Origin: Epiperipatus broadwayi
Lineage: Eukaryota > Onychophora > Udeonychophora > Euonychophora > Peripatidae
Direction: 5' to 3'
Assembly (NCBI GenBank): GCA_028023455.1
Contig: JAQFVV010000014.1
Location: 2,669,336 to 2,733,335 of the forward strand
Length of the DNA: 64,000 nucleotides
Positions 1-11,519 of the stretch are shown here, in pieces (the first letter of the stretch is position 1; every line of letters begins with the position of its first letter). The position numbers were made by a program, and so were the translations under genes. The notes under the pieces were generated by a model. The model was given only the letters and a program-made list of their open reading frames with translations, was not told the origin of the DNA and ran no database searches.

Positions 1-113
1 TGTACCAGATATAGAAAAATGAAAATTTATACTGTTCATACTCATTTTAATGGCTGAGGATTTGTAACAAAACAAATGCATTAGCATCTCACATTAGTTA
101 CTTTACTAAGCTG

Positions 114-311
114 CATGGTCCAAAAAAAAAAAACATTTATAATCAAAAACTTTTGTAAATTGAGAAATAAATGTATAAATTGTTGTTTGTGTGTATGTGC
201 GCATACTAGATATAACATACTTGTCACAGTGATATGTTATACAACAATTACACATTTATTTCTCAATTTATAAAAGTTTTTGATTATAAATTATTTTTTT
301 TTGGAACATGC
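114..311. repeat. foldback (MITE-like) inverted repeat
   Basis: The left arm (about 114-176) begins GCATGGTCC followed by an A-run. It is repeated as the reverse complement at about 248-311, which ends in a T-run and GGAACATGC. The arms are about 60 bp with few mismatches and enclose about 70 bp of AT-rich spacer containing a GTGTGTATGTGCGCATAC stretch. There is no coding capacity. It is probably a non-autonomous DNA element or foldback. No target duplication could be fixed. Confidence 0.7.
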
Positions 312-3300
312 CGCTTAATGAAAGAATAATTTGTTTTAATATTTTAATCATACTATGAAATATTTAGTGAAAGAAATGTGTTTTGTAAAATTAAAAATAA
401 TAAGATTATAGCTTGTGTTTTGTTTAGAAAAAAAAAAAAAGGGGGGGAGGGTATTTTAAATTTAAAGCTGTGCAAATGAATTTGAATTTTATAGTTTAAG
501 AAAATACATAGATTTTGTGACTCTTTATGGTTTGTCTTCTAAATGGGTTTTTAAATAAATAATTTATCCTTTTTTATAATAAGTTTAATGCCAAATCTAA
601 ATATATTACTGAAAATTATACAATACTGAAATGAAGAAACATATTAATCAATTTTTAAAAGTTGGTTGTGATTTCTCATTTTTACTATTACTGCATACAT
701 ACATATATAAAAAAAAAGATATAAAATATATTTGTTTGCACATGTTGTGAAATTAAATTTATTCTTGTAATTAATGATATGTTTTTGGATAAAACTGATA
801 GGTATATTTTTGAAAAACATTTTTGAGTACATAGTAGTTGTTAAAAGCAAAAATGTGAGGTATAAATATGTCAGAAAAGAAAAATGAGGACACTCTTGTC
901 AAAGCTTTAACTCGGGAACAGTCATAGTGATTCCATGCAGTTAAGAGAAACCATTGATTAAAGCAGTTTTCTAGTCATATCTTTTTGACTGTTTGAAAGT
1001 ATTTTTCCATACTACATTTATCATGGCATGTGTAATGACATTATCTAATGGAAAACTATCTACTGTGTATCTAGAAAACCAAACTAGTCAAAATGTCTGA
1101 AATTGTAATCTGATCCAGAGATGAATATTGAAGTTACATAGAATGCAATGTTGCCTGCTTTAATAAAGAAAACCATACCATAATAAAAGAAGTAGACTTT
1201 CCTGTAAGACCATTAAGGAACTGTATACTCTATCTATCATAAAAATACCCAAAGAAGAGGAACCATTGCCCTGGATAGATTATTAAATACTTATTCATAT
1301 ATATAGTTAAAAAGATGATGTCTGCAGAAAACCATGGTTTAAAACTTTATAAAGATTAAGACAGTTAGTATGATCTTATTACATTTATCATTTTCAATAT
1401 TGGGTATTATATTTATTATCTTTATTGATTGTAAATAAACTGTTAGCTTTACCTTTATTATTAAGCAATTTAGTTTGTATTGGTTTTTGAACTCATTTCA
1501 AATATATGCTATTAACCTTGAGAAATGATCAGGTGTTAATAAGATTTACCCAGAAGTAATCTTTCTATTTAAAAAGTTTAATGCTTTAAGATTTAATTTT
1601 TAATTGAATTTAGAAAAACAAATTAAAATACTTTAGGAATAAATTAATCTTAACCTTTAGGACTAGTTTATATAAAATTATAAAGCATTAGCAGCAACAA
1701 TGGCATGGTGGTTACATTAAAATGTATGTATATGGAATTTTTAGATTTTGTTAACCATTTCTCATCTGAATTTATATTTACCTCTACTAATTATCCTTTA
1801 TAGTAAGTAAATTGTTTTTCAAGTATAGCTTATCTTATTAGCTAAAAAATGTTACTATAAGACATTTGAAATGTAGATTATCTACATTCTATTTCAGACT
1901 GTAAAATAGATATAGTTACTTGAAATATTATGCAACTAAAAATTCTGGATAATGTTAAAATAATGTATTATTTTTTAAAAAATCCTCTAATATAGAAGCA
2001 ATTCTGGATCTAGTAAAAACATACTTACAATGAAATATGTTTTTACCTATTTAACCTCAAATTTAAATTTTTTAAACTTTAATTACATTATTACACTTTG
2101 TAGAATAACTAAAATATTACTGCAAAATAAAAGGGGTACTATTTTTCAGCTTTATAAGAAATATTCATTTCTTTTTAATGTTTTTAATATATATATTTTT
2201 ATGTGTGTGTTATAGATGTGTTTGAGTAAGACAGGATATTTAGTTAACTCATATACTTCTAATAAATTCATTTTAACTTGAAATATGTTATTAACCTTTA
2301 GTCTATGTCTTTTAAAAATATAGAACAGTCATAAAATCATTACTAATTTTTTACGATGTTACTTATCACAAACTATCGCTTTATATAACCTTCTCACCAG
2401 TTTAGAATTTTAAATAAGCATTAATGTTATTTTGATTTTCATTAGTGTATATTGTTTTAGGTCACATTGATTGATATATTTTCATCTATATATGTAGTAT
2501 AAAATTTATTTTTATATATATAAGACATTATTATACACAACTTTGGTTACATTTGTTCACATGATACGGAACAAAACAGTACTGAGTGGATAGCATTAGA
2601 TTAATATTATAAATAGCAATCAGAGAATAAATAGAAATTACTGAAAATATATATTTAAAGTTGTAATTATAAATTTATTAAACGCACATTGATTACGTAA
2701 GTAATATATATTGTAATGGTCAGCCAAGATATATTTAGCTTACTTATCTTTATTTAATTGACTTGGGCACCATCTGACATTAAACATGAGGAAATAGACT
2801 GGCATATATATATATTTATATATATATATATTTAAATAAGATTTCAAAAATATTTTCTTTAATATAATACACAGAGACTCTTTGCAATAGCAGACTAGAT
2901 CCTGCAGAATATAAGTTACTTCCAATGAAATTGACCCAGACAAGGCAATATTACATATAAAGATATTAGCACACTATTTAAACCAATAACAAAATACTAT
3001 AATTGACAGACAAATTACAATTTTCTTTTTTTTAATAATACATTTATCTAAACTTTTTTTATTTCCTTTTTTTTAGTTCACATGCATATGGAGGGAAACA
3101 ATAATTATTTGTAAAGTTACCACAGTTTGTTTTGTTTGATTTTAAAACATTAATTTTTCAATTAAATCTTATGATACAACTTTTTTTTTTATGACTAAAC
3201 ACATTGGCACAGATAAATCCATGGTCTTTAATATATTCCAATTGTAATTCTACATAATACATTTATTACATTTTAACCAATATACTTTCATACAATGATA

Positions 3301-4090
3301 ACTCTAGTGAGTGGCCACTTTAGTTCCAAATCCTGATTTAGCAAGCACAAACTAATTATGAGATCTGGTTCTTTGAATCCAGCCCATATTTATTAGCAAT
3401 ACTCCATAATTAGTTGCAGTAGTCTTTTGGATCTGATCACAAACATACAGAACAAAACCATGAATAAATATAATAAATCATATAACAAAGATCTAATAAT
3501 TGCATGTACATACTTTTTAACATACACAAAATGTAACTCATAGTAATCAAAGGGAGAGATAATTTACAAATAAATGGACTTGATCTAATTTTTAAATAAA
3601 TTTTTAACTTAAAATACCATTAATTATATTACGTATAAATTTCTTCTTTTTTTTTAACACTTGTAGCTTTAACTATTTTGGAAGAGTGCACATTTGTTTT
3701 AAATTCAATATTACATCTTTGATTATTTATCTGCCAATTTTACATTAAATAAAGGGGTTTTTTGTAATGTTAATAATAAATCGTAATTTATATGTATAAT
3801 AAATACAATATGAAGTGAATTTCTTTTTTTTTTTCAATTTTTTTAAAACTTTAATTGCTTTAAAATGCAATTAATTAAAAAAAAAAAAAATCTTACTTCC
3901 TGTTTTACACTATCCAAAATATAAAATACAGCTTATTAGTATTAAATATATACTAAAATATAACTTAAAATGGTTAACACATTAGGATAACAGTGTAAAT
4001 AGGGGTTGTTGTTTTTTAACTTACAAAGCAAAAGTTTTATAGCTGGAGTTTAATTTCTTCTACAATGGCAAATATTATTTGATTCCATTT
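312..4090. other. AT-rich non-coding DNA, nothing recognised
   Basis: This stretch holds A/T homopolymers, short TA runs (for example near 2800-2832) and small ORFs with no recognisable domain or repeat signature. It could be intronic or intergenic. A sequence near 3370-3390 faintly resembles an RNA polymerase III B box, but no A box or target duplication supports a SINE call. Confidence 0.5.
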
Positions 4091-4091
4091 G

Positions 4092-4302
4092 TAAGTTGCC
4101 ATAATGTTTTTTAACAATCTCCTGTCTTTGAAATTTGAAATTTAAGCATTGATTTTTCATTTTAATTAGAAGTTAATAACAAATGTCTTGATCAATAAGT
4201 TGCCATAATGTTCTCTAACAATCTCCTGTCTTTGAAAATTGAAGTTTAAGCATTGATTCTTCATTTTAATTAAAAGAAGTTAATAACAAATGCCTTGGTC
4301 AG
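4092..4302. repeat. tandem duplication, about 105-bp unit x2
   Basis: Two adjacent copies (about 4092-4195 and 4196-4302) share the string AAGTTGCCATAATGTT, then ACAATCTCCTGTCTTTGAAA, then AAGTTAATAACAAATG, with roughly 10% differences. The end of the unit runs into sequence related to the RTE LINE, so the duplication probably arose inside or at the edge of that decayed element. Confidence 0.75.
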
Positions 4303-4612
4303 ATTACTAATACAGATGGAAACATAATGAATGAAATTAATCATAGAATTAGTCTTAGGTGGAGTGATTTTTGGTAGGAATAACTGCATTAAAAGAAAAT
4401 AGATATTTGACTTTGAAAAAGGTTTTTAAGATTTGGACATTTAACAAAAGAGCAATACAGAGACTTTAGACCTTCATCTAAGCATAGAAAGATGATTGTT
4501 AGAAATAATATGAAGGGATCAAAAATAAAGTACATGGATGAGAGAAACAGATTTTATTGATATCATTGACAGAATTGTGACTATAGTGAAGGTAAACTGG
4601 ACATATTGCTAG
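4265..4612 (+). pseudogene. RTE-like LINE fragment, C-terminal region
   Basis: Conceptual translation across several stops and frameshifts gives a block containing LGQITNTDGNIMNEINHRI, then traces of the segment that follows the reverse-transcriptase thumb (a TxxKRAIQR-like stretch), then traces of the K-x-NxWTYC-like terminal block. The same order is found in the fuller copy at about 6.0-8.4 kb, and the nucleotide match is clear (for example GGATCAAAAATAAAGTACAT here and a near-identical string at about 8090). RTE-type LINEs retrotranspose by target-primed reverse transcription. This copy is 5'-truncated, heavily mutated and inactive. It ends where the inverted element at about 4616 starts. 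Confidence 0.7.
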
Positions 4613-4615
4613 AAT

Positions 4616-5863
4616 ATTGTTTGATATCACATAACTAGGTAACTGTTTACACAGAATGATTCTCTATATTGTAAGATAAATCTTTATATAATCAGTTGTT
4701 GGTATAGACATTAGCATGTGATGTTATGCCTGCTATACTGCAACCCTTGTCATGTAATTTATAATAAAAAAGGACCTTTTTTAAAATGTTATATTATACC
4801 TTTTAATTACTAGTCATACTCCATCATTAGCTATAATGCCTAAGCAAGTGTTTGCATGTTCTATAATTTCCATTGCATATTCTACTTTAAAAAGATGGCT
4901 TCTGGTGAAAAAATTTTGGTTCTATAAACATATCTATTTGAAGAATTATTTTTCCTATACATGTAGCTTTCCAGCCATTGTGTTAGTACCAACCCATTTA
5001 TAAAGCAGAAATGTCAAATGGCATTTACTTAATTGACAAAATATTCTCTCACCAATGCTAAATCTCCCTGCCTCCTTGGTGAAGTCACATACTATGAATG
5101 TTATCAGAGCACCACATATGACATTGAAAATCTATTTTCTCCAAACTGTATATAAGATTGTTTGATCTTGTAAATAGGTGACTAACTGCACACACAGAAC
5201 TATTCCCTATACTGCAAGAGGAATTTTTGGGCAATAAGTTTTAAATTCATTGGTTTAAGACATTAGCATCTGATGTTATGGTCATTAGACTGCAAGCCAT
5301 ATCATCATAAAATTTATTAAAAAAAATTAGAAAAAATATTTCATTAAATATCAGCCTTTTACAGCTATTGTACATGCGCTTTTTATGAGTGTTAAATAAT
5401 AAATGAATACTTTCACTGCCAGTACAAGATATAGCATTTAAGAAAGAATAAAATGAATCCACTTATTTTTTCCGAACCCAAATGTTTATATATGGGCAAA
5501 TTTTAAGTACTGGCTAAAAGTTTATTTATATTGCACTTTTCAGCTATTAGTAATACTTCATTATTAGATGTAATGCTTAAAACAAGTGCCTAAGTGACCT
5601 GTAGCTTCTGCTGCATATTTTACTTAATAAAAATGATCTTCTGGTGAAAAAATTGTGTTTATAGAATTTTATGTTCTTGCAGAAGTATTGTACAGTTTTC
5701 TGAAAAAAATTATAAATCACATAATTATATAGCTTTCTGTAGATCTGATATAACATCAGGTGCTAATGTTTTAATCAACTAATTGAGCCTAATGTCATAA
5801 AGATATCTCTTACAATATGAACAGTAGTTAACTAGTTGTGTGATTTCAAACAATTTTACACAT
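4616..5863. repeat. complex inverted-repeat element with internal direct copies
   Basis: A block of about 115 bp starting TTGTTTGATATCACATAACT and ending in TTAGCATGTGATGTTATG (about 4616-4730) recurs in direct orientation at about 5157-5281. It recurs as the reverse complement at about 5738-5863, where TAACATCAGGTGCTAATG is seen. A second pair of direct repeats lies at about 4795-4925 and 5530-5665; both contain CTTCTGGTGAAAAAATT. The outer copies act like terminal inverted repeats. No transposase ORF is present. The best guess is a non-autonomous DNA transposon, perhaps itself a tandem or nested dimer. Confidence 0.65.
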
Positions 5864-6029
5864 CATTTGGATGATGTTGAACAAACTTATAGATAATTTG
5901 GAGAAATGTCACTATGTATGGCTTCACTGAGAAGGATGATTGAGCATCATTAGGAGAACCTTTAGTTAATTAAGCAACTGTCCATTTGATGTTTCTGTTT
6001 TATTCATGGATTGGGGAAATATTACAGAT

Positions 6030-8400
6030 TACTATTATACTAATTCAATTCTATTGGTGATTAAAATGGCTGAAATAGGAAACAATTGAAAGATGAAAAT
6101 ACTATGGGTATACTTGGCTATAGTAATAGAAATGAGAGAGAACATAGACTAAAAGAGTTTTCAGAAAAAGAAAAACGTTATATTATGAATTCTTACTTTG
6201 AGAAAAGTGCTAAATGGATATGGAAACATCCAAATGAACATATAGTAGAATTGGATTATAATTTTAACAAAAATGTATTTCAAGATTGTAATGTTCTTAA
6301 TAAATTTAAAGCAGGAAATGTTTATAAATTAGTGAGATGTAAGATATGTGTTAATGCAATACCAGACAGACTAAGATTAATAAAGAAAATATTATTAACA
6401 TTTGTTATTCCTAACCTCCAGAAACTTTCTAATGAATTTGAATTAGAACTTGCAAATTGTTTTCAAATATTAATAGATTTTGAACATGGTTCAGCTTTGA
6501 ATGACATCAATAGGCAGCTAACTGATACACTTTTAAAAATTGCAACAGAAATAACTAATATAAAAAAGCAGCAATATCCAAATAAAATTTCTACTGAGAA
6601 AAGACAATTTAGGAAGAAAAAAAGGGAATAGGAAAATATATTAAAATGAGGCTTTAAGAAGAATTCAATATATAGAATTTTGTAAAATGATAAAAAAAAA
6701 AGTTATTAATAATATAAGAAAATATAATTGTGAATTAACAAGCAAAGCTATAGAAGAAAATAAAAATCTTAAGAGTGTAAAACAATATTTTGATATTGTT
6801 AGGAAACTTATTTATGTAATAAAGAAGAAAAGATGGAATTATTACTAAAAAGAGAGATGACATTATGAAATATCAGAAGAGTTCTATCAAGAATTATATA
6901 GGCATAAAGAACAAGGTAGAGTACCCCATACAACCCCTATATCTTCTGAATTGCCCAGGATTTTAAATCAAGTGAGATATGCAATTAAAGCTACGATGAA
7001 GGAAAAAGCTTCAGGTAATGATGAAATTATAATCAATATTTTAAAAGATGCAGATTATGAAATAGAAAAATTATTGGCAAAGTTATATATCAAATATCTA
7101 AATGATAAAGATGTTATCAGGTGGTTGGAAGAATGCAGTATTAGTATTAGTATTTTAAAAAGGTGATAAAAAGATATTAGAAATTAGACTTGGCAGTCTT
7201 TTTTCCTTTCTATAGAAAGATAATTACAACTTGTCTGCAGTGTACTTTAATCAATCAAAATAACAAAAATGGTTTTAATACAGAGGATCATACCAAAGTA
7301 TTAAGAGAAACTTTAGAAAGGACCAATAAATATGAGTTTCCATTTAACCTTGGATATGTAAATTATAAAAAGGCATTTGTTTTTATACTTATGTTTTTCA
7401 GTGATTAAAGCATTGATCAAGATATAGACCTAGGATATGATCATATTCTGAAAATTATTTATAAAAATGCAGCAGTAATGATTAAATTACAAAATTATAC
7501 TAGGTAGATTAACATTGAGAAGGCTGCATCAGTAACTCCAAAACTTTTTACAACATTTTTGCAATAAATATTTTGTGGATTAAAATGTGAAGCTAATATA
7601 CTAAAAGTAAATGTAGGTTACTTTTATTTTATCTAGGTTTTGCAGACAATGTAATTTTTTTTTTCAAATAATGTTTCAGAGCTTTAGGAAATGTTGCAGG
7701 AATTACCAGACAAATGTAAAATATAACTATAAGTAAATGCTAAAAAGATTACACAGATGTGCACTGGATTTTTTCAAAAAAAGAAAAGAAAATTGATAAT
7801 ATTGAATTAAAAGAAGTTAACACCTATTAATCAGATTATTACAACACATGGGAACATAATGGATGAAATTAGCCATAGAATTGAAATTGATTGAAGTATT
7901 TTTGGTGGAAATATTTTCATATTAAAAGGATATATGCCTATGTGTTTGAAAATGAATGTTTATGATAAATGTGTTTTACCAATTCTTATTTATTGATCTG
8001 AGATGTGGACACTTAATAAAAGATCAATAAAGAGATTTCTGATCACTCAACAAAATATGGAAATATGTTTGTTGTCCTTAACAAGAAGGGATCAAAAATA
8101 AAATACATGGGTGAGAGAACAAATTGATATTATTGAAAGAATTATACTGAAGTGAAGTTGGACTGAACACATAGTAGAAAAGATGATAGTAAATAGACAG
8201 TTAAAATCTTAAAGTGGATTCTGAGAGATTGTAAAAGATCTAGAAAGAGATAACTTGTGAGATGGATGGATGAAATATGGAAATGTGCTGGGGTGATGTG
8301 GAAAAGATAGGCTAAAGATCAAAGAAACTGGATTAATCTTGGAAAGATCACAGTTGCTTGATAATGGTTAAAAATGATAATGATAATGAATAACTTTTAA
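6030..8400 (+). pseudogene. decayed RTE-like LINE (APE endonuclease + reverse transcriptase)
   Basis: The longest open segment (6086-6631, 181 aa) matches the C-terminal half of an APE-type endonuclease: a GILGYSNRNEREHRL stretch (family G-x-F-G-x-G-x-R-N-x-R), a YIMNSYFEKSAKWIWKHP stretch (family N-T-x-F ... WTW-x-S-P) and a degraded SDH block near VYKLVRC. Next comes 6951-7166 with the pre-RT block AIKATMKEKASGNDEI (family AIKxMKxGKAxGxDxI). 7190-7408 follows, with FNTEDHTKVLRETLER and YVNYKKAFVF, where the family has the motif A D-x-x-KAFD; the catalytic Asp is lost. Sequence at about 7800-8350 matches the C-terminal LTRRD, NTWVREQ and RWMDEI blocks seen more cleanly at 18441-18776. The element ends in an AATGATAATGATAATGAAT tail. 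It contains many stops and frameshifts. The order is collinear with a full LINE except for the missing 5' part and a degraded palm. It is a dead copy. Confidence 0.85.
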
Positions 8401-8794
8401 AATCTTAGCTTATTTAAATTTACACTTTTATGTTTACTATAATGTGAAAATCAATATAGTTATCAAATTGTAAGTGGTTATCTTTTATCGATGCTGTTTT
8501 TTCAGACTTCATGTTTGTAAATACTGGTAATGCTGCTGATATATTCTAGAATTGGTTGAATTAATTTATTATATTCCAAGTTTAGGTAGTAGTGTGCAAT
8601 CTTTGATATATATATATATATATAAAATTATTCAAAACAATACAATAATTAATACAGTAAACAATATTTTAAAAAATAATATATACCAATTTAATCGAAG
8701 TACTTTCAACTATCTATGTAGTCGTTATCAACTAGATTCAAATTGTATTAGAAAAAACCGTTACAAATGTAAACAAAAAGTAATACGTCATACA

Positions 8795-9378
8795 TCAATT
8801 TTCCCACAATTCATTAATTTTTATATTGGCAGTCTGTCTGTTTATCAACTGTTGCTTTTCACTTTTTATTAACATAGCTTCTTTAATTTTGCGTTTATTA
8901 TTATTTCTTTCAATACACAAAATCTTAATTTTATTAAAATTAAAATCAAAACCATAATTACATGTTACATTATGATCAAAAAATACTGATGGTGATACAT
9001 CATCATTTTTAACATTCTCTTGTCTTGATTTTTGCACTCGTTTATATAACAACAAATGTTCCTTTGATCTTTTCTCCAATGTACATTGAGATTCCCCAAT
9101 ATATGCCTTTCCACAAACACACAGCCATTTATATATTGCACAACTTTGATTTAAAATACTACACCTATTTTTTGAATTATTTATTAATCTATTTAAATTA
9201 GGAGTAGTATAAAATGCAACTCAACATATATTTTTATATATCTGTTTTATAAATTTCACTTGTTCATTACAAATAAATGGTATTGATATCCAAGTATATT
9301 TTATTTTATCAATATCTATAGCATCCAAAATATTTCTATTATTATTAAACTTAGTAACAATATTATAAATTAATTTAT
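8795..9378 (-). pseudogene. PLE GIY-YIG endonuclease C-terminus, left copy
   Basis: Read on the minus strand, the translation begins near 9378 in the RT-to-endonuclease linker (a block with YTWISIPFICNEQVKFIKQ), meets one stop after IYKNIC, and then stays open to the stop at 8795. The open part contains AFYTTPNLNRL, KWLCVCGKAYIGES and then LEKRSKEHLLL. The YIG and the downstream R-x-x-EH fit the GIY-YIG nuclease fold found at PLE C-termini; the first GIY tyrosine is likely within AIYKW. A CVCG-type cysteine pair precedes YIG. There is no genuine start codon because the coding sequence is 5'-truncated. The last 94 residues are identical in the right copy. It is not expected to be functional alone. 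Confidence 0.8.
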
Positions 9379-9392
9379 GATCATATCAACAA

Positions 9393-9812
9393 TTTTATAC
9401 TACTCCTAATTTAAATAGATTAATAAATAATTCAAAAAATAGATGTAGTATTTTAAATCAAAGTTGTGCAATATATAAATGGCTGTGTGTTTGTGGAAAG
9501 GCATATATTGGGGAATCTCGATGTACATTGGAGAAAAGATCAAAGGAACATTTGTTGTTATATAAACGAGTGCAAAAATCAAGACAAGAGAATGTTAAAA
9601 ATGATGATGTATCACCATCAGTATTTTTTGATCATAATGTAACATGTAATTATGGTTTTGATTTTAATTTTAATAAAATTAAGATTTTGTGTATTGAAAG
9701 AAATAATAATAAACGCAAAATTAAAGAAGCTATGTTAATAAAAAGTGAAAAGCAACAGTTGATAAACAGACAGACTGCCAATATAAAAATTAATGAATTG
9801 TGGGAAAATTGA
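9393..9812 (+). pseudogene. PLE GIY-YIG endonuclease C-terminus, right copy
   Basis: The frame is uninterrupted from 9393 (FYTTPNLNRL) to the stop at 9810-9812, about 139 codons. It includes KWLCVCGKAYIGES, the R-x-x-EH-containing LEKRSKEHLL and the C-terminal block INRQTANIKINELWEN. There is no credible initiator ATG; the first possible starts are internal, so this is a 5'-truncated fragment rather than a gene. It differs from the left copy in this region by only a few substitutions (for example Arg versus Gln just after YIGES). PLE GIY-YIG domains nick DNA to prime reverse transcription. Here only the nuclease end survives. Confidence 0.8.
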
Positions 9813-9996
9813 TGTATGACGTATTACTTTTTGTTTACATTTGTAACGTTTTTTTCTAATACAATTTAAATCTAGTTGATAACGACTACATAGATAGTTG
9901 AAAATACTTCTATTAAATTGGTATATATTATTTTTTAAAATATTGTTTACTGTATTAATTATTGTATTGTTTTGAATAATTATATATATTTTATTA

Positions 9997-10980
9997 TAAT
10001 TGGAATACAGACATTGATTAATAATTTATATATATATATATATTGTAGCCTTTGGTTTATTTCATCTATAAACCAATTGTAAGAAATGAAACTAATTATA
10101 GGCAAAAAAAAAAATTTTAATGTAAGAAAGTTTGAAAAGTTTTATTTGAGAAATCAATAACTATATGGCTCAAAATTAACATCTATAGAGATACAGTTTG
10201 TGTTTGTATAAAATATAGCTAGCATTATTTAATGCAGGGGGGATGATTGATTTTTTTGTATACTGCTATAATAATTTATGAATATGATAATTGAGAAATA
10301 AATATGTATATGGCTAAGATAAAGTCTTTATGAATTTTAATATCTATTGCTAAAAAGTTGGTGAGAATTAGAATTGAATTGATTATCAGTAGCTTTAGTT
10401 TAACAGTTTCTTTTCAGGAGAATAGGCTTAAAATTATAAGAAATTATAATTGATATTATGCTTGTAATTATAAGAAATTATAGTGGATATTTTGTGTTCA
10501 TGTAGTCTGAATAAGCAGTTTTCTGTTTCATGCTCTGCATATGTGGGTGTGTGTGAATACAGATATATGGGTTTGATTTTTTTTTTTTTCCTTTATAGAA
10601 ATTGACATAATTTTCTATATTATTTCATGATAAGTGTGGAAAAGGGAAAAATAAATGAATCAGTTCTAATTTATTATTTTTTGCTCAAAAATGTAAATCT
10701 AAATAAGAAATTATTTAAGTAAAAAAAGAATGTAACATTTGTTTTACCAAAAAAGTGTCAGTAAGCTTATCTTTTGATTAGATTTTCTTTTGCTTGCTTT
10801 TCCATAAATTAACCGATAATGTGTTAACCAAAAGATATGGTTTAAGATAAGAAAAGTTGTCAAAATTAACAAGTAATAAATGGTTCAATTATTCATTCTG
10901 AGAGGGAAGTTTTGATTAAGATTTGAGAGGAAGCACCTGGAGAGGGAGGGGTTAACAGATGTTTTTTTTTCTTTTTCCTC
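9997..10980. other. AT-rich non-coding DNA upstream of the TATA box
   Basis: A (TA)n run lies at 10026-10043, and a direct repeat of TAAGAAATTATA occurs near 10440 and 10470. Homopolymers are common. GC content rises slightly near 10910-10960 (AGAGGGAAG, GAGAGGGAGGGG) just before the TATA box at 10989. Nothing else is recognised. Confidence 0.45.
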
Positions 10981-10988
10981 CTTGTGAA

Positions 10989-10997
10989 TATAAAAGG
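10989..10997 (+). promoter_or_regulatory. candidate TATA box
   Basis: TATAAAAGG followed by GGAGG, preceded by purine-rich GAGAGGGAGGGG, is a strong match to the metazoan TATA consensus within otherwise featureless AT-rich DNA. A start site would be expected about 11018-11025. TTTACTGATTCAGAACC just downstream contains a weak initiator-like TCAGA. The only support beyond the motif is the short ORF with a donor site at 11453. In DNA this AT-rich, chance TATA matches are frequent, though the GG-rich flank is less expected. Confidence 0.35.
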
Positions 10998-11452
10998 GGA
11001 GGAAGAAAATGAATAAGGGAACTTTTACTGATTCAGAACCAACTGGCTAACTCAAATAATTTATCTCCGAAGGTTTCTCCAGAATTTTTTTTTAATTTTT
11101 TTTCTCAGAGTTTAATAATGTGTTTAAGTTTACAGTATAACCAAAATATGAATTTCTAATTGATATATAAGTGGTGTGCATTTTTCTCCCTCAAGTTAAT
11201 TATGAAGAAATCAACTTTTAATAAGATAGTCTATGCTGAATGTCACAATCTGTCTATTTGGCTTATTAAAAATTTTTGTAAGGAGAGAACTATCAAACTT
11301 TTGTATGATATTGAAAGACCAATTCATATTGCAATAATTATTTGGCTGGTTAAAATTCATTTGAAGAAACCGCAGCAAACCTCTGTATGATGTTTAAGAG
11401 CTAATTCGTGTTTGATAATCCGAATCTACTTGTCTATATTTTGAGCTTTAAA

Positions 11453-11519
11453 ATGGAAAAAAAGAAGAAAGGGAAAGCAAATGAATTCAAACCCAGGAAG
11501 AAACTCATCAAAGTGGAAG
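11453..11519 (+). CDS. candidate first coding exon, lysine-rich N-terminus
   Basis: ATG at 11453 opens a 29-codon frame that starts MEKKKKGKANEF and continues KPRKKLIKVE. A plausible splice donor (GAAG/GTAGTC) follows 11519, giving a 67-nt coding exon ending in phase 1. Eight of the first 22 codons are AAA or AAG. The peptide looks like a basic N-terminus or nuclear-localisation segment, but no family is recognised. It sits about 460 bp downstream of the TATA box, consistent with a 5' UTR. It is too short for homology and could be chance. A possible phase-matching continuation at 32212 is discussed under findings and is weak. Confidence 0.3.

Larger units (their letters stand above)
8614..9996. 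mobile_element. Penelope-like element 3' ends in an inverted, tail-outward pair
   Basis: The left arm (about 8614-9219) and right arm (about 9392-9996) are near-identical reverse complements of about 605 bp. The roughly 170-bp centre is the extra 5' sequence of the left copy. Each arm encodes the C-terminal GIY-YIG part of a PLE followed by about 190 bp of 3' non-coding sequence, and both copies read outward from the centre. PLEs are retroelements known for 5' truncation and for inverted or tandem partial copies. Near-identity of the arms suggests a young event or gene conversion between the arms. Confidence 0.85.
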
